Shown one piece after another: positions 1 to 11,855 of a stretch of DNA of 64,000 nucleotides (positions within the stretch are counted from its first letter, which is position 1; each line of letters opens with the position of its first letter). The notes beneath the pieces were generated by a model. The model did no database searches, was not told the DNA's origin, and saw nothing but the letters and a program-made list of their open reading frames with translations. Source of the DNA: Patiria pectinifera (taxonomy: Eukaryota; Echinodermata; Asteroidea; Valvatida; Asterinidae); assembly GCA_029964075.1 (NCBI GenBank), contig CM057135.1:44244457-44308456 (forward strand). Direction: 5' to 3'. The position numbers and the translations under genes were made by a program.

Positions 1-30
1 CAACATAAGAAGGTCGATGATTCAAATGAT

Positions 31-1077
31 TTGCTGAAATCCATCGCACAGTGCAACAACTGGGACTTTATCGACAACAGAAACATAACTTCGAACCAAC
101 TTGTCTCAGACGGCGTCCATCTCAACACCACAGGAGTACGCCGTTTGGCCAAAAACCTTCTACAGCACATCGCCGGACCATCAGAGAACACATATCGACG
201 TGCACCATCGACTGAATACATGCCGCAGAGAACACCTTTTGGTGCATTGTCGTACTCTGATGCCCTCAAGAAACCGATCGGAGCTAGCCCGGATGTTTCA
301 ACGGTTTTCCGGCCATCCAACCAGTACTACCCTCAACGACAGCCGAAACGACGTCAGCCAATCCACTACCAACCACAACCCAAGCTGACTCAATCAAAAC
401 CCATCATCGACTCCGAGACCAAGAATGGAACCGATACCTGGAGAAGGTCGGAGAACTACTCAACCCACAGAGCATGTGATATTGATAATGGTACCTACTC
501 AGACCCTGTAACTTTATGCTTTAATGTGTTTCAAATGACGCAACTTATTCATGATCCTACCCGCGTCACTGAATTTACAGAAACAATCATTGATCTAATT
601 TTTAGCTCACATCCTGAACTTGTAAGTGAAAGTGGTGTCCTACCTGTCCTTATTAGTGATCATTATCTTGTTTACGGTCTTCTTAATTGGAAACCTCCCA
701 AAAAAGAAGGCCCTTCAATTAACTTCAGATGTTTTAAAGATATCGATAATGACGCTTTTCAAGAGGACCTCCTTAATGCCCCATGGGAACATGTGCTTAA
801 TTGTCATGATGTAAATGAAGCATGGTCCATTTGGCACTCTTTGTTTATGAGTATTATTAACCACCATGCACCGACGAAATCAAAGCGTATTCGTGGTACA
901 TCGTTGCCTTGGCTCGATGGGGAAATTCTAAAACTTATGCGACAGCAAAATCATGCAAACAAAGTGGCTAGACGTTCAGGCTCACAGAATGATTGGAACG
1001 CATGCAAAAAGCTGCGAATGACTGACCATAAAAAAAATAGCAAAGCGAACACTTTCAATCAACCATTGGGGAAATAA
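31..1077 (+). pseudogene. ORF1 SGNH tail fused to partial endonuclease of the LINE
   Basis: This 348-codon frame joins two LINE parts that are normally separate. Residues about 25-50 contain DGVHLNTTGVRRLAKNLL, which resembles the end of SGNH-hydrolase-like domains found in ORF1 proteins of CR1-type elements. Residues about 150-220 contain IIDLIFSSHPELV and then ISDHYLVY, the late part of the endonuclease/exonuclease/phosphatase domain, including the SDH motif. The N-terminal half of the endonuclease, with its catalytic Glu and Asp boxes, is missing. I infer an internal deletion that fused ORF1 to the middle of ORF2. Nicking activity would be lost. A read-through host gene is unlikely because the rest of the LINE follows directly. 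Confidence 0.65.
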
Positions 1078-1369
1078 AGGCAACTCTTCCATTCTGTGGA
1101 TAAAACTAAAAGAGGTTCTCTCCAATAAACAGACAAGTATTCCAAGATCAATTTTTTCCCAGAATGGTGAATTTGTTGACGATCTCACCGACGTTACTGA
1201 TACTTTTAACGAACATTTCCCAACAATCGGAACACGTATGGCCAGTAATGCCCCTCCATGTGAACTCGAAGTGGACAACAATATCCGCTCTTTTGATACA
1301 GATTCACTCGATGAAAAGTGCTGACTGCCTGAGATTACTGCAGACTATGTTCAGAAGCAAGTATCATCA

Positions 1370-3195
1370 ATGTTGGTCGGAAAAGCAACAGGTCCAGATG
1401 GAATAAGTGTGAAAATGATTAAAATAGCGTCTCCGTACATAACTAAATCATTAACCCACATCTTTAACCTCTCGATAAGATGCGAACAACACCCCAATGA
1501 GTGGAAACACGCCTTGGTTACGCCTATTCACAAGGTTGGAGACAAGTGTAATACAACTAACTATCGGCCTATCTCAATACCGCCGATTATCTCTAAGATT
1601 CTGGAAAGATGGATACACTCAGCAGTGTACTCTTACCTTGATGAAAGTGGTCTGATTCCTTGTTGTCAGTCAGGGTTTAGGCCCTCACACTCAACTGAAA
1701 CTACCTTACATGATTTAACGAACAAATGTTTTCAGGCTATGGAGCGTGGGGAAATAACAGGCACTGTCTTTATAGATCTAAGTAAAGCATTTGACTCTGT
1801 TAATCATGCCACTCTCTTAGATAATCTTAAAAAGGTTAATATGTCAACCTCTATTATCAACTGGTTTAAGTCATATCTCAGTGAACGTAGTCAATTTGTG
1901 AATATTGAGGGCAACATATCTAAAGCCCTACCACTTAACATCGGCGTACCACAGGGATCAATTTTATGTCCACTTTTATTTATTATTTACACAAGTGACC
2001 TACCGCTTTGTATCCCTAGTGAGTGTAATTTGTTCATGTATGCCGACGACTCCACATTAACGTGTAGTTCTACCAGTGTTGAGGAGTAGAAAACAACTTT
2101 AATACAGCCCTAGCGAGAATTTACGACTGGTGTGTCAGAAACAAACTTACAATAAACACCAGCAAAACCAAATCCATGCTTATTGGAACTAAAATAAAAG
2201 TCTGCAGTACTGACCTTAATGTCAATATTGCTGGTAGCAAGGGCGGATCCAGAACACAATTTTGGGGGGGGCCAAAAAAAATTTTGGTGCCCCAAAAAAG
2301 TGGGTCAAAAAAATTACGGCGTGGGGTTCGGGGCCCGCTTAAGGGCCCCGAAAATTTTTGGATTCTAGATGCTCTGTGGTGCGATCTGAGGCAATTTCTG
2401 ACCACTTTAACCAATGTTTTTTTGAGGAAAAGATGGTGGTGTACTCATTGCCTGCCTTTATTGCGATGTCACATAAAAAAATTAAAAAAATTGGTTTCGT
2501 TTTGGGGGGGGCCATGGCCCCCTTTGGCCCCCCTGGATCCGCCCTTGGCTGGTAGTCCAGTTTTAAAGGTGAACTCTTGTAAGTGTCTAGGTGTTATTAT
2601 TGATGACACTTTAAGTTGGGGCCCGCACGTTGAATAGGTGAAGAAAACAGTTTCCTCTAAACTAGGTATGCTAAATAGAATCCACGAATATGTTCCTCAA
2701 AGCAGTCTGCACTCTCTTTTTGTTAGCTTAGTTTTGCCATCTTTAGATTATTGTACATGTAGTACTGTATGGGGAGGAAGGTACACATCACACGACAATA
2801 TTCTTAATATTATAAGATGGAATTTTATATTCTTAATAAATGTTTGAAAAGAGCCGCGCGGATAATCCTGAAGTGTGCATTCAAGTGTTTGCTAGTCTTA
2901 ATTGGATGTCATTTGCTGAAAGAGTAGAGTATAAAAAGGCTATTCTTGTTTACAAATGTATAACAAAATTACTCCTTTGTATATGACAAATATTTTTACA
3001 CCACTTATTCAGATTCGTGCAACGAGACAATCCACTGATATGGCACTGAGGATTCCTTTGCAAAAAAAACAGTGTTATGCCTCAAGCTTTGCTGTAACTG
3101 GTACAATCATCTGGAATAATTTACATGTGCAGTTGAGAACCATGACTTCACTAGCCTCATTCAAATCTGAACTACATAAAACATTCAGTCAGTAA
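1370..3195 (+). pseudogene. Reverse transcriptase and C-terminal region of the LINE, broken
   Basis: The frame at 1370-2089 holds a clear non-LTR reverse transcriptase: KATGPDGIS, NYRPIS, SGFRPSHSTE, FIDLSKAFDSVNH, GVPQGS and the catalytic box FMYADD. It stops at 2087-2089, but homology continues in other frames through 2637, 2638-2847 and 2956-3195. The later pieces include CKCLGVIIDD and the typical end region TIIWNNLHV followed by LASFKSEL. A hAT MITE at 2238-2547 interrupts the thumb/connection region, and removing it with one target copy keeps the frame. Stops near 2089, 2637 and 2845 show decay after insertion. No function is expected today. Confidence 0.85.
2238..2547. mobile_element. 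hAT-type MITE inserted in the LINE reverse transcriptase
   Basis: The 310 bp insert has perfect 15 bp terminal inverted repeats, CAAGGGCGGATCCAG at 2238-2252 and its complement at 2533-2547. It is flanked by an exact 8 bp duplication GCTGGTAG at 2230-2237 and 2548-2555. Eight-base duplications and a C-A-rich terminus are typical of hAT transposons. It has no coding capacity. Its middle part is also found, diverged, at about 36550-36660. Confidence 0.93.
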
Positions 3196-3709
3196 TAATA
3201 TTTCTGCAAATAATTATTTGTGTATTTGCCGCTGTCTTCTCTGATTATACAAATCTAGATATGTGCTGATCTACAGAGTGAACAAACTTGGTTGCCATAA
3301 TAAGAAGAAGATAATAAAGAGCCGGATGGGAATTTTCCCGTGTTTTCTCCCAAAAGGGTTTTCGCCCCTCCCGTAATCAGCGAATATAGTTACAGCAATA
3401 TTTTTCTTTTCTTTTCTTGATGTTACAAGATAGATCCAAATTTTTTGTGTTCACTGAATCAACTTTATAGTAAAGCATTCACACTGTACATGTAGTTATA
3501 ATAGTTTTAAAATATATTGTATTTATAATACTTGCTTAACACCTATGCATTATTCAAATAATGTTTTATCTCACTGTATTGAATTTTATTGTATTTGTAA
3601 TGTATTGTATAATTATACATGTTTGTAGTCATTATTTATTGTATGCAGGTCCCTAATGGAAACCAGTTTTAAACTGTTTGGGCATACCCTGGGTAAAGAA
3701 ATGGAATAA

Positions 3710-4440
3710 ACACCCCCCCCCCCCTGCTCAGACACCCACATTTTTTTACTGGTAATAATGTCCACTGTACGAGCCCCGATCATCAGTAAATTGTACATGT
3801 ACCGGTATGTATCACAACTAATCCCTTATTATAAACAGTGTATATACAGCAGTTAATTCATTTGATGTGTGTCTACAAGGGTTTATAATCTGTGACAATA
3901 TTCTAAGCATTATTTCACACATGAGTAAATTAAAACACCAACTGAGAAATTGTGAGAATAAAGCATTTGATCATTTATTTTAAATGATAAAATGTCTTAT
4001 AATATCCACCTTTAGGGACACAATGCCGAATGGTGGTTGGATTTACAATGACATCAAAACATTAAAGGACCATATAAGATGTAAGACAAACTATTATTGT
4101 AGGGTTTTATAAAATGAATTAACAAGAAAGTACTCATAGCCCTTGTAATGGAATTTGGGGTCAGCGCTTGTACGGCACATTTCAGGTACATTGGTAAATG
4201 CGAATACATATCAAATGCATCATATCATGCACGAAAGAAAAGTTATGACCAACTATAGCCCATAGTGTCGTGTTAGGGTGCTTTTGTAGAGCCCTATCCT
4301 TACCATAGTAGTTGGTGGGTCGATTAATTATCATTTCAAGTTTGCACGTTGAAAATTCACCCACACAAAACATAGTCACCTATTAAATCACTGACACCAC
4401 AATAAAAGGTTAAGTTCATGAGATATTCACAATCCACAAT
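3710..4440. other. AT-rich non-coding DNA
   Basis: A C-tract of about 12 bases lies near 3713-3724, and short TACATGTA-like words recur. I see no coding exon or transposon ends. Confidence 0.5.
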
Positions 4441-4958
4441 TTAAAGGTATAGTCCATCATTTGTAATTTGTGCATTTTGTTCGTTTGAAGCAACAAAAGT
4501 GCTCAAAATCTAAAGAAGGGTGCCGAACAACTAACCTGATGAAGTTTGAGCTCAGCTTCAGCTGTATATTTTGAAAAAAAACAGCATTCTAGGATCTCGA
4601 TTTCAAATCAAAAGTTGCTGAATCATGTTTTGAATTGGGCCTGAATTCAGCGTTTGAGACACGTTCTTAATGAGCCGATTGCAGCTATGCGATGTCGCGC
4701 AATGATCTGACAATTTATAGCAACTGCGTGTGCATCGTGCCAATGATTGCGCGCGATTTGCCGAATAAAAATAAAACGAAAATTTCCAACGTTGGAAAGG
4801 CCTTCTTTGGTTGATTTCTTCAAAATGACAGCATGCCAGAAAAAAATAATTTCACAGGGAGTTTAGTCACCTTACTATCTTTCCAATGAGTATGTTTTTC
4901 AACAATAATTACGTCAGTTACTGTTTGGATAGCTGTAAATGATGGATTGTAGCTTTAA
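4441..4958. mobile_element. MITE with TTAA termini
   Basis: The two ends are imperfect inverted repeats of about 22 bp: TTAAAGGTATAGTCCATCAT at the left and, read on the other strand, TTAAAGCTACAATCCATCAT at the right. Each end begins with TTAA, the target used by piggyBac and Kolobok families. No coding frame is present. Part of its left half resembles a diverged stretch at about 48270-48360. Family assignment is inference. Confidence 0.65.
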
Positions 4959-5120
4959 CCTAACAGTTAGTTCAGAGTTCTTGTGAGACATGGCACTGGA
5001 ATGTTCCTAAATCTGATTGTTGAGGTAGTTTGTTTATTTGCAGTGTGGCAAGATCTAAGGCACTGCCAAGCATTCAGTAAGGTCATTTCTGCTAAGCACT
5101 TAATATTTTTCTTTTTGTAG

Positions 5121-5288
5121 CTACGGAATGCATTACAAGAGGCTGAGAGGCGATTAGAAAGTGGCAGTGGATGGCGCCCGCCAGCAGTCTTACAGCAGTG
5201 GCTCCAGCTGACCTACGAGACAGAAAAGAAATTCTACTCTTTTAAGAAGACTGCAGCTGATAAACAGCTCCTTGAAGCCAAGGATGTG
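5121..5288 (+). CDS. STIM: STIM calcium sensor, CAD/SOAR exon 1 of the three in this window
   Basis: STIM proteins sense luminal ER calcium and, when stores empty, open Orai channels through a cytosolic CAD/SOAR domain. This 168-nt exon encodes 56 residues starting LRNALQEAERRLE and containing WLQLTYE, close to the SOAR segment with WLQLTHE in vertebrate STIM1 and STIM2. A pyrimidine-rich acceptor ending TTTTTGTAG precedes it and a GTGAGT donor follows. The exon is in phase 0 at both ends and joins in frame to 40261. The start codon and the N-terminal EF-hand, SAM and membrane segments must lie upstream of the window. The matching residues were recognised from memory of the family, not from a search. 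Confidence 0.92.
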
Positions 5289-5849
5289 GTGAGTTCTTGT
5301 GAGAAAAATTACAAGTTTTTTGTTGTTGTCTGTTTCTTTCTTTGTGTATATTTCGGTATACTTTTTATGCAATTGGTCATTATACCCCCATGTTTTGACC
5401 AGTTTTGGTGGGGGAATGAGCCATTCTTACATTTTCCCCCCCCCCCCCCCCCCACTTTTAAGCTTCTTGACAGCAGCTAAACAAATCATCATGTCTCTCC
5501 GTTACTCCATTAGTTACTAAAAAACATTGACATTGTCTATTGCCCATACATGTTTTTACCGATTTCAATCAAACTTTGTCAAAAGTATCTGTAGCCCAGC
5601 CCCAACATGTCACATGGGGTTACTGGGCTCAAAAATGTGATATATTTTTAACTCACTACTCATTCCTGAAATTACATGGCACAATCACATGACTCATGCG
5701 TGAACACGATTTCGCTGGCATGCAGCTTCTGAGATTCCAATCGAGCTTGTTCTTAGTGAGAAAAAGAAAATGTGGATTTTGAGGTATATTTTCGAACTAT
5801 CCATAGTACTTGGTAGAGTAATCCCATTGCAACCCAAGTTGGGCTAAAC
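5289..5849. other. Intronic DNA without recognised features
   Basis: It includes a pure C-tract at about 5439-5453. No gene or transposon end was recognised. Confidence 0.5.
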
Positions 5850-7155
5850 TGTGATGTTGTGCAGAGGTGACGTAAACAGCCAGATGGATAAGGTGCCAAA
5901 AGTGAAAACAGAAAAAAAGGGGGGAAAATGATGTACCTTTTAAAGATGAAAGAGATAAAAAAAATGACAGGACAATATTGCCATTCAGAGGCTGCATTGC
6001 TCTGATGGCAGGGATGGCTGGTGTTTGGAAGGCCTGTATGGATGGGGCTATGTGTAGAATGGCAGATGGGGATAGCCTGTTCCAAACTGGCATACATGTA
6101 GTCCTTGGGAAAAAGGCGTATTTGTATGCATTGATAGTTGGTATGATCAGAGAGGTGTATTTGAGTGGATGATTGATACCTTGTTAAATATGTGTAGCAT
6201 GCTAGCAGCACTGTGGGAATGTAATATTGACTAGGTTGTTGTGGATTTAGTGGATATAGTACAGAGTGCGCTGTTCAGTTTGAAGTAGATCCCAGTTTAG
6301 TTCTATGAGCAGTGAGATGTGAGTTGTTGTTCGGTAGTCAGAAAAGACAAATCTAGCAGTATTCTTTTGGATCTGCTCAAGGTGCTTTATACCAGAAATT
6401 GTGTTGGAGTTCCAAACTTCACATGTTAGCTTGATTTGTGGACGAACTAATGTTGTATAGGCTCTTGCCTTAACCTGTTGTGAGCAAGGCGATAAAGTTT
6501 TTCAAAAGAGACCTATTGTACGGCTTGCTTTATGTTTAATTTTGGAACAACGGTCTTTCCATCTCAAGTCGTGTGAAATTGTAATACCCAGGTAGTCATG
6601 TTTTTGGACACAGGTTAATTGCTCACCCATGAGAGTGTACTGGTACATCTTTGGGCTGTGTTTGCGGGTGATGGTAAGAACTGTGCATTTTTTTATGTTA
6701 ACCCCTTGTTTGACCACTATACAAGGGTATTCAGATCGTCCTGCAGAATCTGTTGATCATCTGCTGTCTTTATCTCCCTGTACACAATACAGTCATCTGC
6801 AAAGAGTTTGATATTTGATTGAATGTGTTCATTTATGTCACTAATATATAAGAGAAATAGCATGGACCCTAAGTCTGATCCTTGAAGAGTGTGTTCCATT
6901 GACAGAAACGGCTTGTTTACAATGTGAAAGAAAACTATTGATCCAGCCTGGAGTGTTGTGTGTAATGCCATAGTATTGCAACTTCACTGCTAAAAGCTGA
7001 TGGGAGACGGTTTTTAAGGCCTTGCTAAAATCAAGGAGTATGACATCAGTTTGACCTTTACAATGGAGTGTTTCAGACCAGTCATTGTTATTGAATATAC
7101 CAGTTGTGTAACCGTTGATAGGCGGTCCCTAAATCCATGCTGTTCGTCAATCAGA
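5850..7155 (-). pseudogene. LINE copy, C-terminal half of reverse transcriptase and 3' end
   Basis: Read on the minus strand from 7155 downward, the sequence begins LIDEQHGFRDRLS, continues through DFSKAL and a catalytic FADD box (6717-6971), then YLGITISHDLRW (6502-6717) and a tail with PVWNRLSP and AIRAMQPL (about 5980-6090). These are the ordered parts of a CR1/jockey-like reverse transcriptase and its C-terminal region. Frameshifts near 6717 and 6970 and stops between 6200 and 6500 make it a pseudogene. The N-terminal half of the same domain resumes at 12759, on the far side of a 5.6 kb insertion. Confidence 0.8.
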
Positions 7156-7165
7156 CCCCTACGAA

Positions 7166-7500
7166 ATACTCTTATAAGAATCTTATAAGAATCTTATAAG
7201 AATCTTATAAGAATTTTGTAAGAATCTTATAAGAATCTGAGAACCTTCTTATAAGAATCTTATAAGAATCTTATATGAATCTTACAAGATTCTTATAAGT
7301 ATTTTATATGCAAATTAGTAAGATCTTATAAGATTCTTAGAAGATCCTTATAAGAATCCCGGCGTGGCCTACAAAATATTCTTATAAGAATCTTATAAGA
7401 ATCTTGTCAGAATCTTATAACAATCTTATAAGAAGAGTCACAGAATCTTATAAAAATCTTTTAAAATTTTTAAGTCTTACAAGATGATGTTAAACATCTT
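7166..7500. repeat. Left array of TCTTATAAGA palindromes
   Basis: About 20 exact or one-mismatch copies of the self-complementary decamer TCTTATAAGA occur in a degenerate 11-13 bp tandem pattern, often as AGAATCTTATAAG. The array lies just inside the left terminus of the 7156-12758 insertion. Confidence 0.9.
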
Positions 7501-8099
7501 ATAAAATTTTTAAAATATTGTAATACTTTTCTTTTAAACCGACATCGTAAATAGACATGCTCGTTACTAAACATCTATGAAAACCCATGACTAACAAAAA
7601 AATCTTGTGTTTGCTGATGAAATAAATATATTTTTTTTTAAATGACACCTCAACAATTAATGGATGCCAGGACAGTAAAAGTAGGATAAAAGAGTTAATT
7701 TAATACTTACAGTTTGTTTCAGGACAAAACAACACATGAAACTGATCATATAATTAACAGCTTTCAGAGGAAAAGTTGAAATACAAATAATTATTTTCGT
7801 TTGGTTTTACCACACGTTAAATAAAGTGATCAGAACCAGTCATCTGATTTATAAAATACATGTATTCCAAAAAAAGTACATGTACTTAACATCTTCCAAA
7901 ATACATACATGTACATGAGTTTGTTTCTGCATTCAGTATGGGATGTTGAACAATACAGGACAATAGGGTCCCCAATTCCTGAGAGGTCCCATATTTACAA
8001 TCGTGTACAAAACATGTGGGAGATAGGTCTCCCGGAAAAGTCAGGGTACAAACAAAAAAGAGACAATAGGCGTCCTTGATTGCAGGAGATTGAAAATTT
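7500..8099. other. AT-rich interior of the 5.6 kb insertion
   Basis: No gene was recognised. Several TACATGTA-type words occur between 7850 and 7920. Confidence 0.5.
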
Positions 8100-8845
8100 C
8101 AATGTAGTAAAGGGTCTTTGTTCTCTGCGGCATGGACGTCTCCAACATCAGATCATATGTCCTGGTTTACAGCACGGTAGCAGTGGCCAGCAAAGCGAAC
8201 TCGTCGTTGAGCAACAATAGAAGAGATGTAGGTGGAATGTCTCCGTAAATCTGTTCTTTATAGTCCTGTGCTCACACCATGAGATGTTCTCCACCCTCTT
8301 AGAAGCATGGTGTATGTGCCATCAAGGCAATCTTGAAGCTCCTTCTTCATGGTCCAGGTTTCAGCTCCATAGAGAAGAATGCTCTCCACACAGGCTCTGA
8401 AGAAGGCCAGCTTTGTTGATTGTGCTATACTTGATAGCCGGATGTTATGAAGCTTGTTACAGGCACTCCAAGCTATCCCTTTGCGAGGGAAAAAGTCCTT
8501 CTTACTGTCGGCAACATAGGACCCAAGGTACCTGAAATCACTGACCTCTCTAAGTTGGGTGCCATCACTGGTGTATATTGGGTAGTGGCTCTCCTCATTG
8601 ATGGTCATGTACTCGGTCCTCTTTGCATTAAGAAACAGGCAGAGCTTGGCTGCAGCATTCTCGAGAGATGTTAACAGGTCTTGAGCATCACACAGATGAT
8701 CAGCCGTGAGGGCCAGATCGTCCACGTAGTCAAGATCAGTGAGATGCAGGCTTTGATGATGTCTTGATTTCTTCTGCTTGATGGTTAGACCTTTGTCGTG
8801 GATGCAATCCAGACTTTGCCTAAGGATGTCGTCCACCACAATCAT
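8100..8845 (-). pseudogene. Fragment of a second LINE reverse transcriptase
   Basis: The minus-strand frame 8845-8258 (195 codons) contains LTDLDYVDDLALTAD, a reverse transcriptase catalytic box of the YVDD type. It is followed by FLNAKRTEYM, FRYLGSYV and a C-terminal FFRACVESILLYGAETWT, typical of RTE- or R4-like non-LTR elements common in marine invertebrates. After a frameshift, homology continues to about 8100 with RRVRFAGHCYRA. It lacks the endonuclease and the fingers part of the reverse transcriptase, so it is a truncated, inactive copy lying inside the 7156-12758 insertion. Exact clade is uncertain. Confidence 0.8.
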
Positions 8846-10432
8846 GTAATTGCAATTTTGCTCTATCAGAAATGAAAAACAGAATACTTGGAATTAATTA
8901 ATATATACAAATGTAATGTAAAAACAAGGTTTCATTTTTTTTTGAGAATTAGCTTATGACCAGAAGTTGCTTAATAAACTGAGCATTAAGCGTCATTAAG
9001 TTAAATTATTTTTTTTTCAATTCCAATTCCATGCTTAAGTTTAAATTTGTCATTTGAAAGACACCTGATTTATGTAATGCAGTCAAAGCAGTACATTTAT
9101 ATTAACACATAAAGAATTAAATAATGTCCTCATTGTACACAATGTATTATACATGCCCATGTACATGTACATGAAGACTTACCAGTTGCAGTGCACACCA
9201 CCATGCAATTGCAAACAGCTTGAGAGCGTTGACTCTTGACAATTCTTGACAGCAATCTTTCCAGAGACTTCCATGCGGACATCGGTCCAGCACACATTTA
9301 TTTTGGATGTCATGTACAGGTTAAGTGTGTACATGAACAAAAAATTATGTGCAAAGGCCATGTCAGGGAATATATCCACAATTTTGACCCAGTTTTATAC
9401 AGTTTTTGTCCTCAGTTGCAAGCCAGTATATGTGCACTCAACACTGCTGCAATTAATACTGACTGCAAATTTCAAATTTCCCACACTCACTGACTGTTTA
9501 TCTCTGGAATGCAAGGTCACTGTGTCATGTGACCTACTTGTGGCCCATGAGCAGCCAGCTTATGTAACATAATACTTCCTGACAAAGTTTCTTATAGAGA
9601 CCCCCTACCAAGTTCTTACCCAAAGGGTTTCTTATACTAGCGGGATACCGCGCTTCGCTCGGCACCCGCTAGATGGGTGGAGTTGACTGTTTCGTAATAA
9701 TTACTGTATACAATGAAATCTCGATAATTTAAACTCTAACAACTCCAAACAACTGTTAAGTGAAATAAAGAATCAGACCCTCTGCTGCACGCGAGCCTAT
9801 TTGGACTCGCCATCAGTCTCGCCTAAGTTGTATTTGCGTTTAGCGTGCACATAACGTTTCCTGCAGAGATTGTGCGAGGGTCCAGGACATATTGTCAATA
9901 TAGGGGAAGGGGCTAGCTAGGGTGAAGGGTGCTAGTTGGAACGCCCAATTTCCGTAAAACCCATCAACCATGTCACCAATATTTCCGGGGATGGGGAGAA
10001 ATATTTCCAGGGATGGGGAGAAATGGTTTTTGTTATAGAGGGGAGGTGGTGATATTGAAATCGCTGATATTGTGGAGGTTTATGTTTGTGCTGGGATTCA
10101 TACCGTTTAAATGTTGTTTTAAATTGCACACCGATTAGGAAGGTCTTGCTGTCAACAGTTGAATGAAATTAAGTATTTATTGCCGACCGATTGTCTCATG
10201 CGATGTCTCATTATATAAAGCTCATAAATAATGTTGTGCTAGAATATTGTCCAGTCAATTTGAACATTGATTTTTCAAGGTGCCAAACCATTAAAGACGT
10301 ATACACCAACTGTACAAATAGGTAATTTAGATGAAACGCGGTTTGATCTTGGCCTATACAACATCGTATCTATCGTTCTCACTACAGAGGAGAGAAGGGG
10401 GCAGCCAGTGGGGGTGGGGGTTGGATATTGTG
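8846..10432. other. Unassigned interior DNA of the 5.6 kb insertion
   Basis: Overlapping open frames on both strands at 9179-9572 show no recognisable domain. A GC-rich imperfect palindrome with arms CTAGCGGG and CCCGCTAG lies at about 9638-9673. Confidence 0.4.
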
Positions 10433-10637
10433 TGGGCGTCGCCAGGATTTTGTCTAGAGGGGGCAAAACATATTTTGGCCCAAAAAATGCCTGTTTTTCT
10501 CAACACGTTCTCGATTTATCAGTTTTAGAGGGGGGCAGGGACATTTTGCCCCCCAAAAAAACCCATTAAATTCACACCACTATGACTTCGCGCCTCTTTT
10601 TTTTTTTTTTTGCTTTTCGAGTGCCTCGCGACGCCCA
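10433..10637. mobile_element. Probable MITE with TGGGCGTCGC ends
   Basis: TGGGCGTCGC at 10433 and GCGACGCCCA ending at 10637 are perfect 10 bp inverted repeats around 205 bp of G/C-tract-rich DNA. The style resembles hAT MITEs. I did not find a convincing flanking duplication. Confidence 0.55.
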
Positions 10638-11699
10638 TGCCTATTTATGTTACACCTGTGAATGGTCACTTATATTTCCGGGGAAGTGGGCAACAATTTA
10701 TATTTCTTATGGTGAAGGGGTAGTTTCTTATTAAAGTAGAAGTTAGTGTCAATATAGCAGTTGGTGTTTTTATTATGGTGATGGGGTTGTACAGCAAAGT
10801 ATTGTAACACGTTTATTTGCAGAAGAGAGTAAAACTAAAAGAAAGGACAATTGGAGCACTTCATAATTATGTCAAGCACCACATGTTAAATGTATTTATT
10901 ACAAAACTGTGAAAATGAAATCAGGTATACACGAATTTTTTTAGTAATAATGTATTTGCAGCATTCATTACTGTACAGGGTAGTACTTCGACAAAACTCA
11001 GGGGATATAATTGTAGTCAGTTTTCGGAGCAATTTTCGCAAGGGACGTCGGTCCAGGCTTGTTTAGCATAGGCACAAACATTCCATGAAAGACTTTCAAG
11101 CAAGACGGCCAAAGGTTATTGTGCAATTGCAGTTTTTTGTGTTAAAAGCTGTAATCATAAATAATGACAGTGGCATTGTAAGTTACAGGACAACATTTTT
11201 TTAATGAGTGTTGGTGAAAACTCATGAGAAATGGAGGGGTATGCGAGTATGAATATTTTGTTGTGAAATTTTAAGAGTGATTATGTAACTCGGTAATCAA
11301 AGACATTGTTTTGTTATCAAATAAGTCTGCTTGGCCAGTAATTATCGGGTAATCATTCCATCATTATTCTTGGGTACAACTAAGCCAAGGATATAATTTT
11401 AAAAAAGGATGGACATAAAACAGCAGAAAAGAGTGATTTTTTTTGCACTATTTCATGACTTCTAAAAATAAAATTATGGCTAGAAGGAAAATGTGTTTTG
11501 AATGGGTAAAGAGAAAAAGCAGGAATATTGCAGTTGAACTGGAAAGAATAGGTGTGTCACGTCTTCGTCTTGGGTTGAGATTCTTGCTTTGGGAACTGGT
11601 TGAAGCATGCACTGGAGCATGCTTGGAGCATGGTTGGAGCTGGTCATGTGATGTGGTTGTCGAGAGTCCTGTGTAAAGGAGTTAGAAAGAAAAGAATAA
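10638..11699. other. AT-rich DNA without recognised genes
   Basis: A short plus-strand frame at 11443-11676 has no family resemblance that I can see. Confidence 0.4.
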
Positions 11700-11855
11700 C
11701 ATTATGATCGAGCGATAATTTTCGGTTCGCTCGGAGCGCGCCGCGGGGTGTACGGTACATGCACTTGTACGCATGCACATACTATCATTTTCGCTTGTAC
11801 CGTACCCCCCGCGGCGCGCTCCGAGCGAACCGAAAATCATCGCTCGATCATAATG
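11700..11855. repeat. Long GC-rich hairpin with 60 bp arms
   Basis: The left arm (11700-11759) and right arm (11796-11855) are reverse complements with only a few mismatches, separated by a 36-nt loop. The arms start CATTATGATCGAGCG and include CGGTTCGCTCGGAGCGCG. This is a cruciform-forming palindrome or a short foldback MITE. No flanking duplication was found. Confidence 0.85.

Larger units (their letters stand above)
1..3706 (+). mobile_element. Decayed CR1-like non-LTR retrotransposon (LINE), 5' end outside window
   Basis: The segment reads, in order, as the end of an SGNH-like ORF1, a partial endonuclease, a reverse transcriptase and the usual LINE C-terminal tail, followed by an AT-rich 3' region. 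The last coding piece ends with a stop near 3195. The 3' region ends near an AATAAA at about 3700, just before a C-tract. Several frameshifts and stops and a 310 bp MITE insertion break the coding frame, so this is a dead copy. The CR1-like label rests on the SGNH-like ORF1 tail and the endonuclease-RT order and is not phylogenetically tested. The 3' boundary is approximate; a purine-rich AAGAAGA stretch near 3300-3318 is an alternative end. Confidence 0.75.

Noticed and set aside
5753-6211. 152-codon minus-strand frame as an independent gene
   Set aside because: It overlaps the C-terminal region of the minus-strand LINE; the recognisable homology (PVWNRLSP) is in an overlapping frame.
7166-7500. 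Regular short repeats that could suggest a CRISPR array
   Set aside because: The units are contiguous palindromic decamers without unique spacers, and the DNA is animal.
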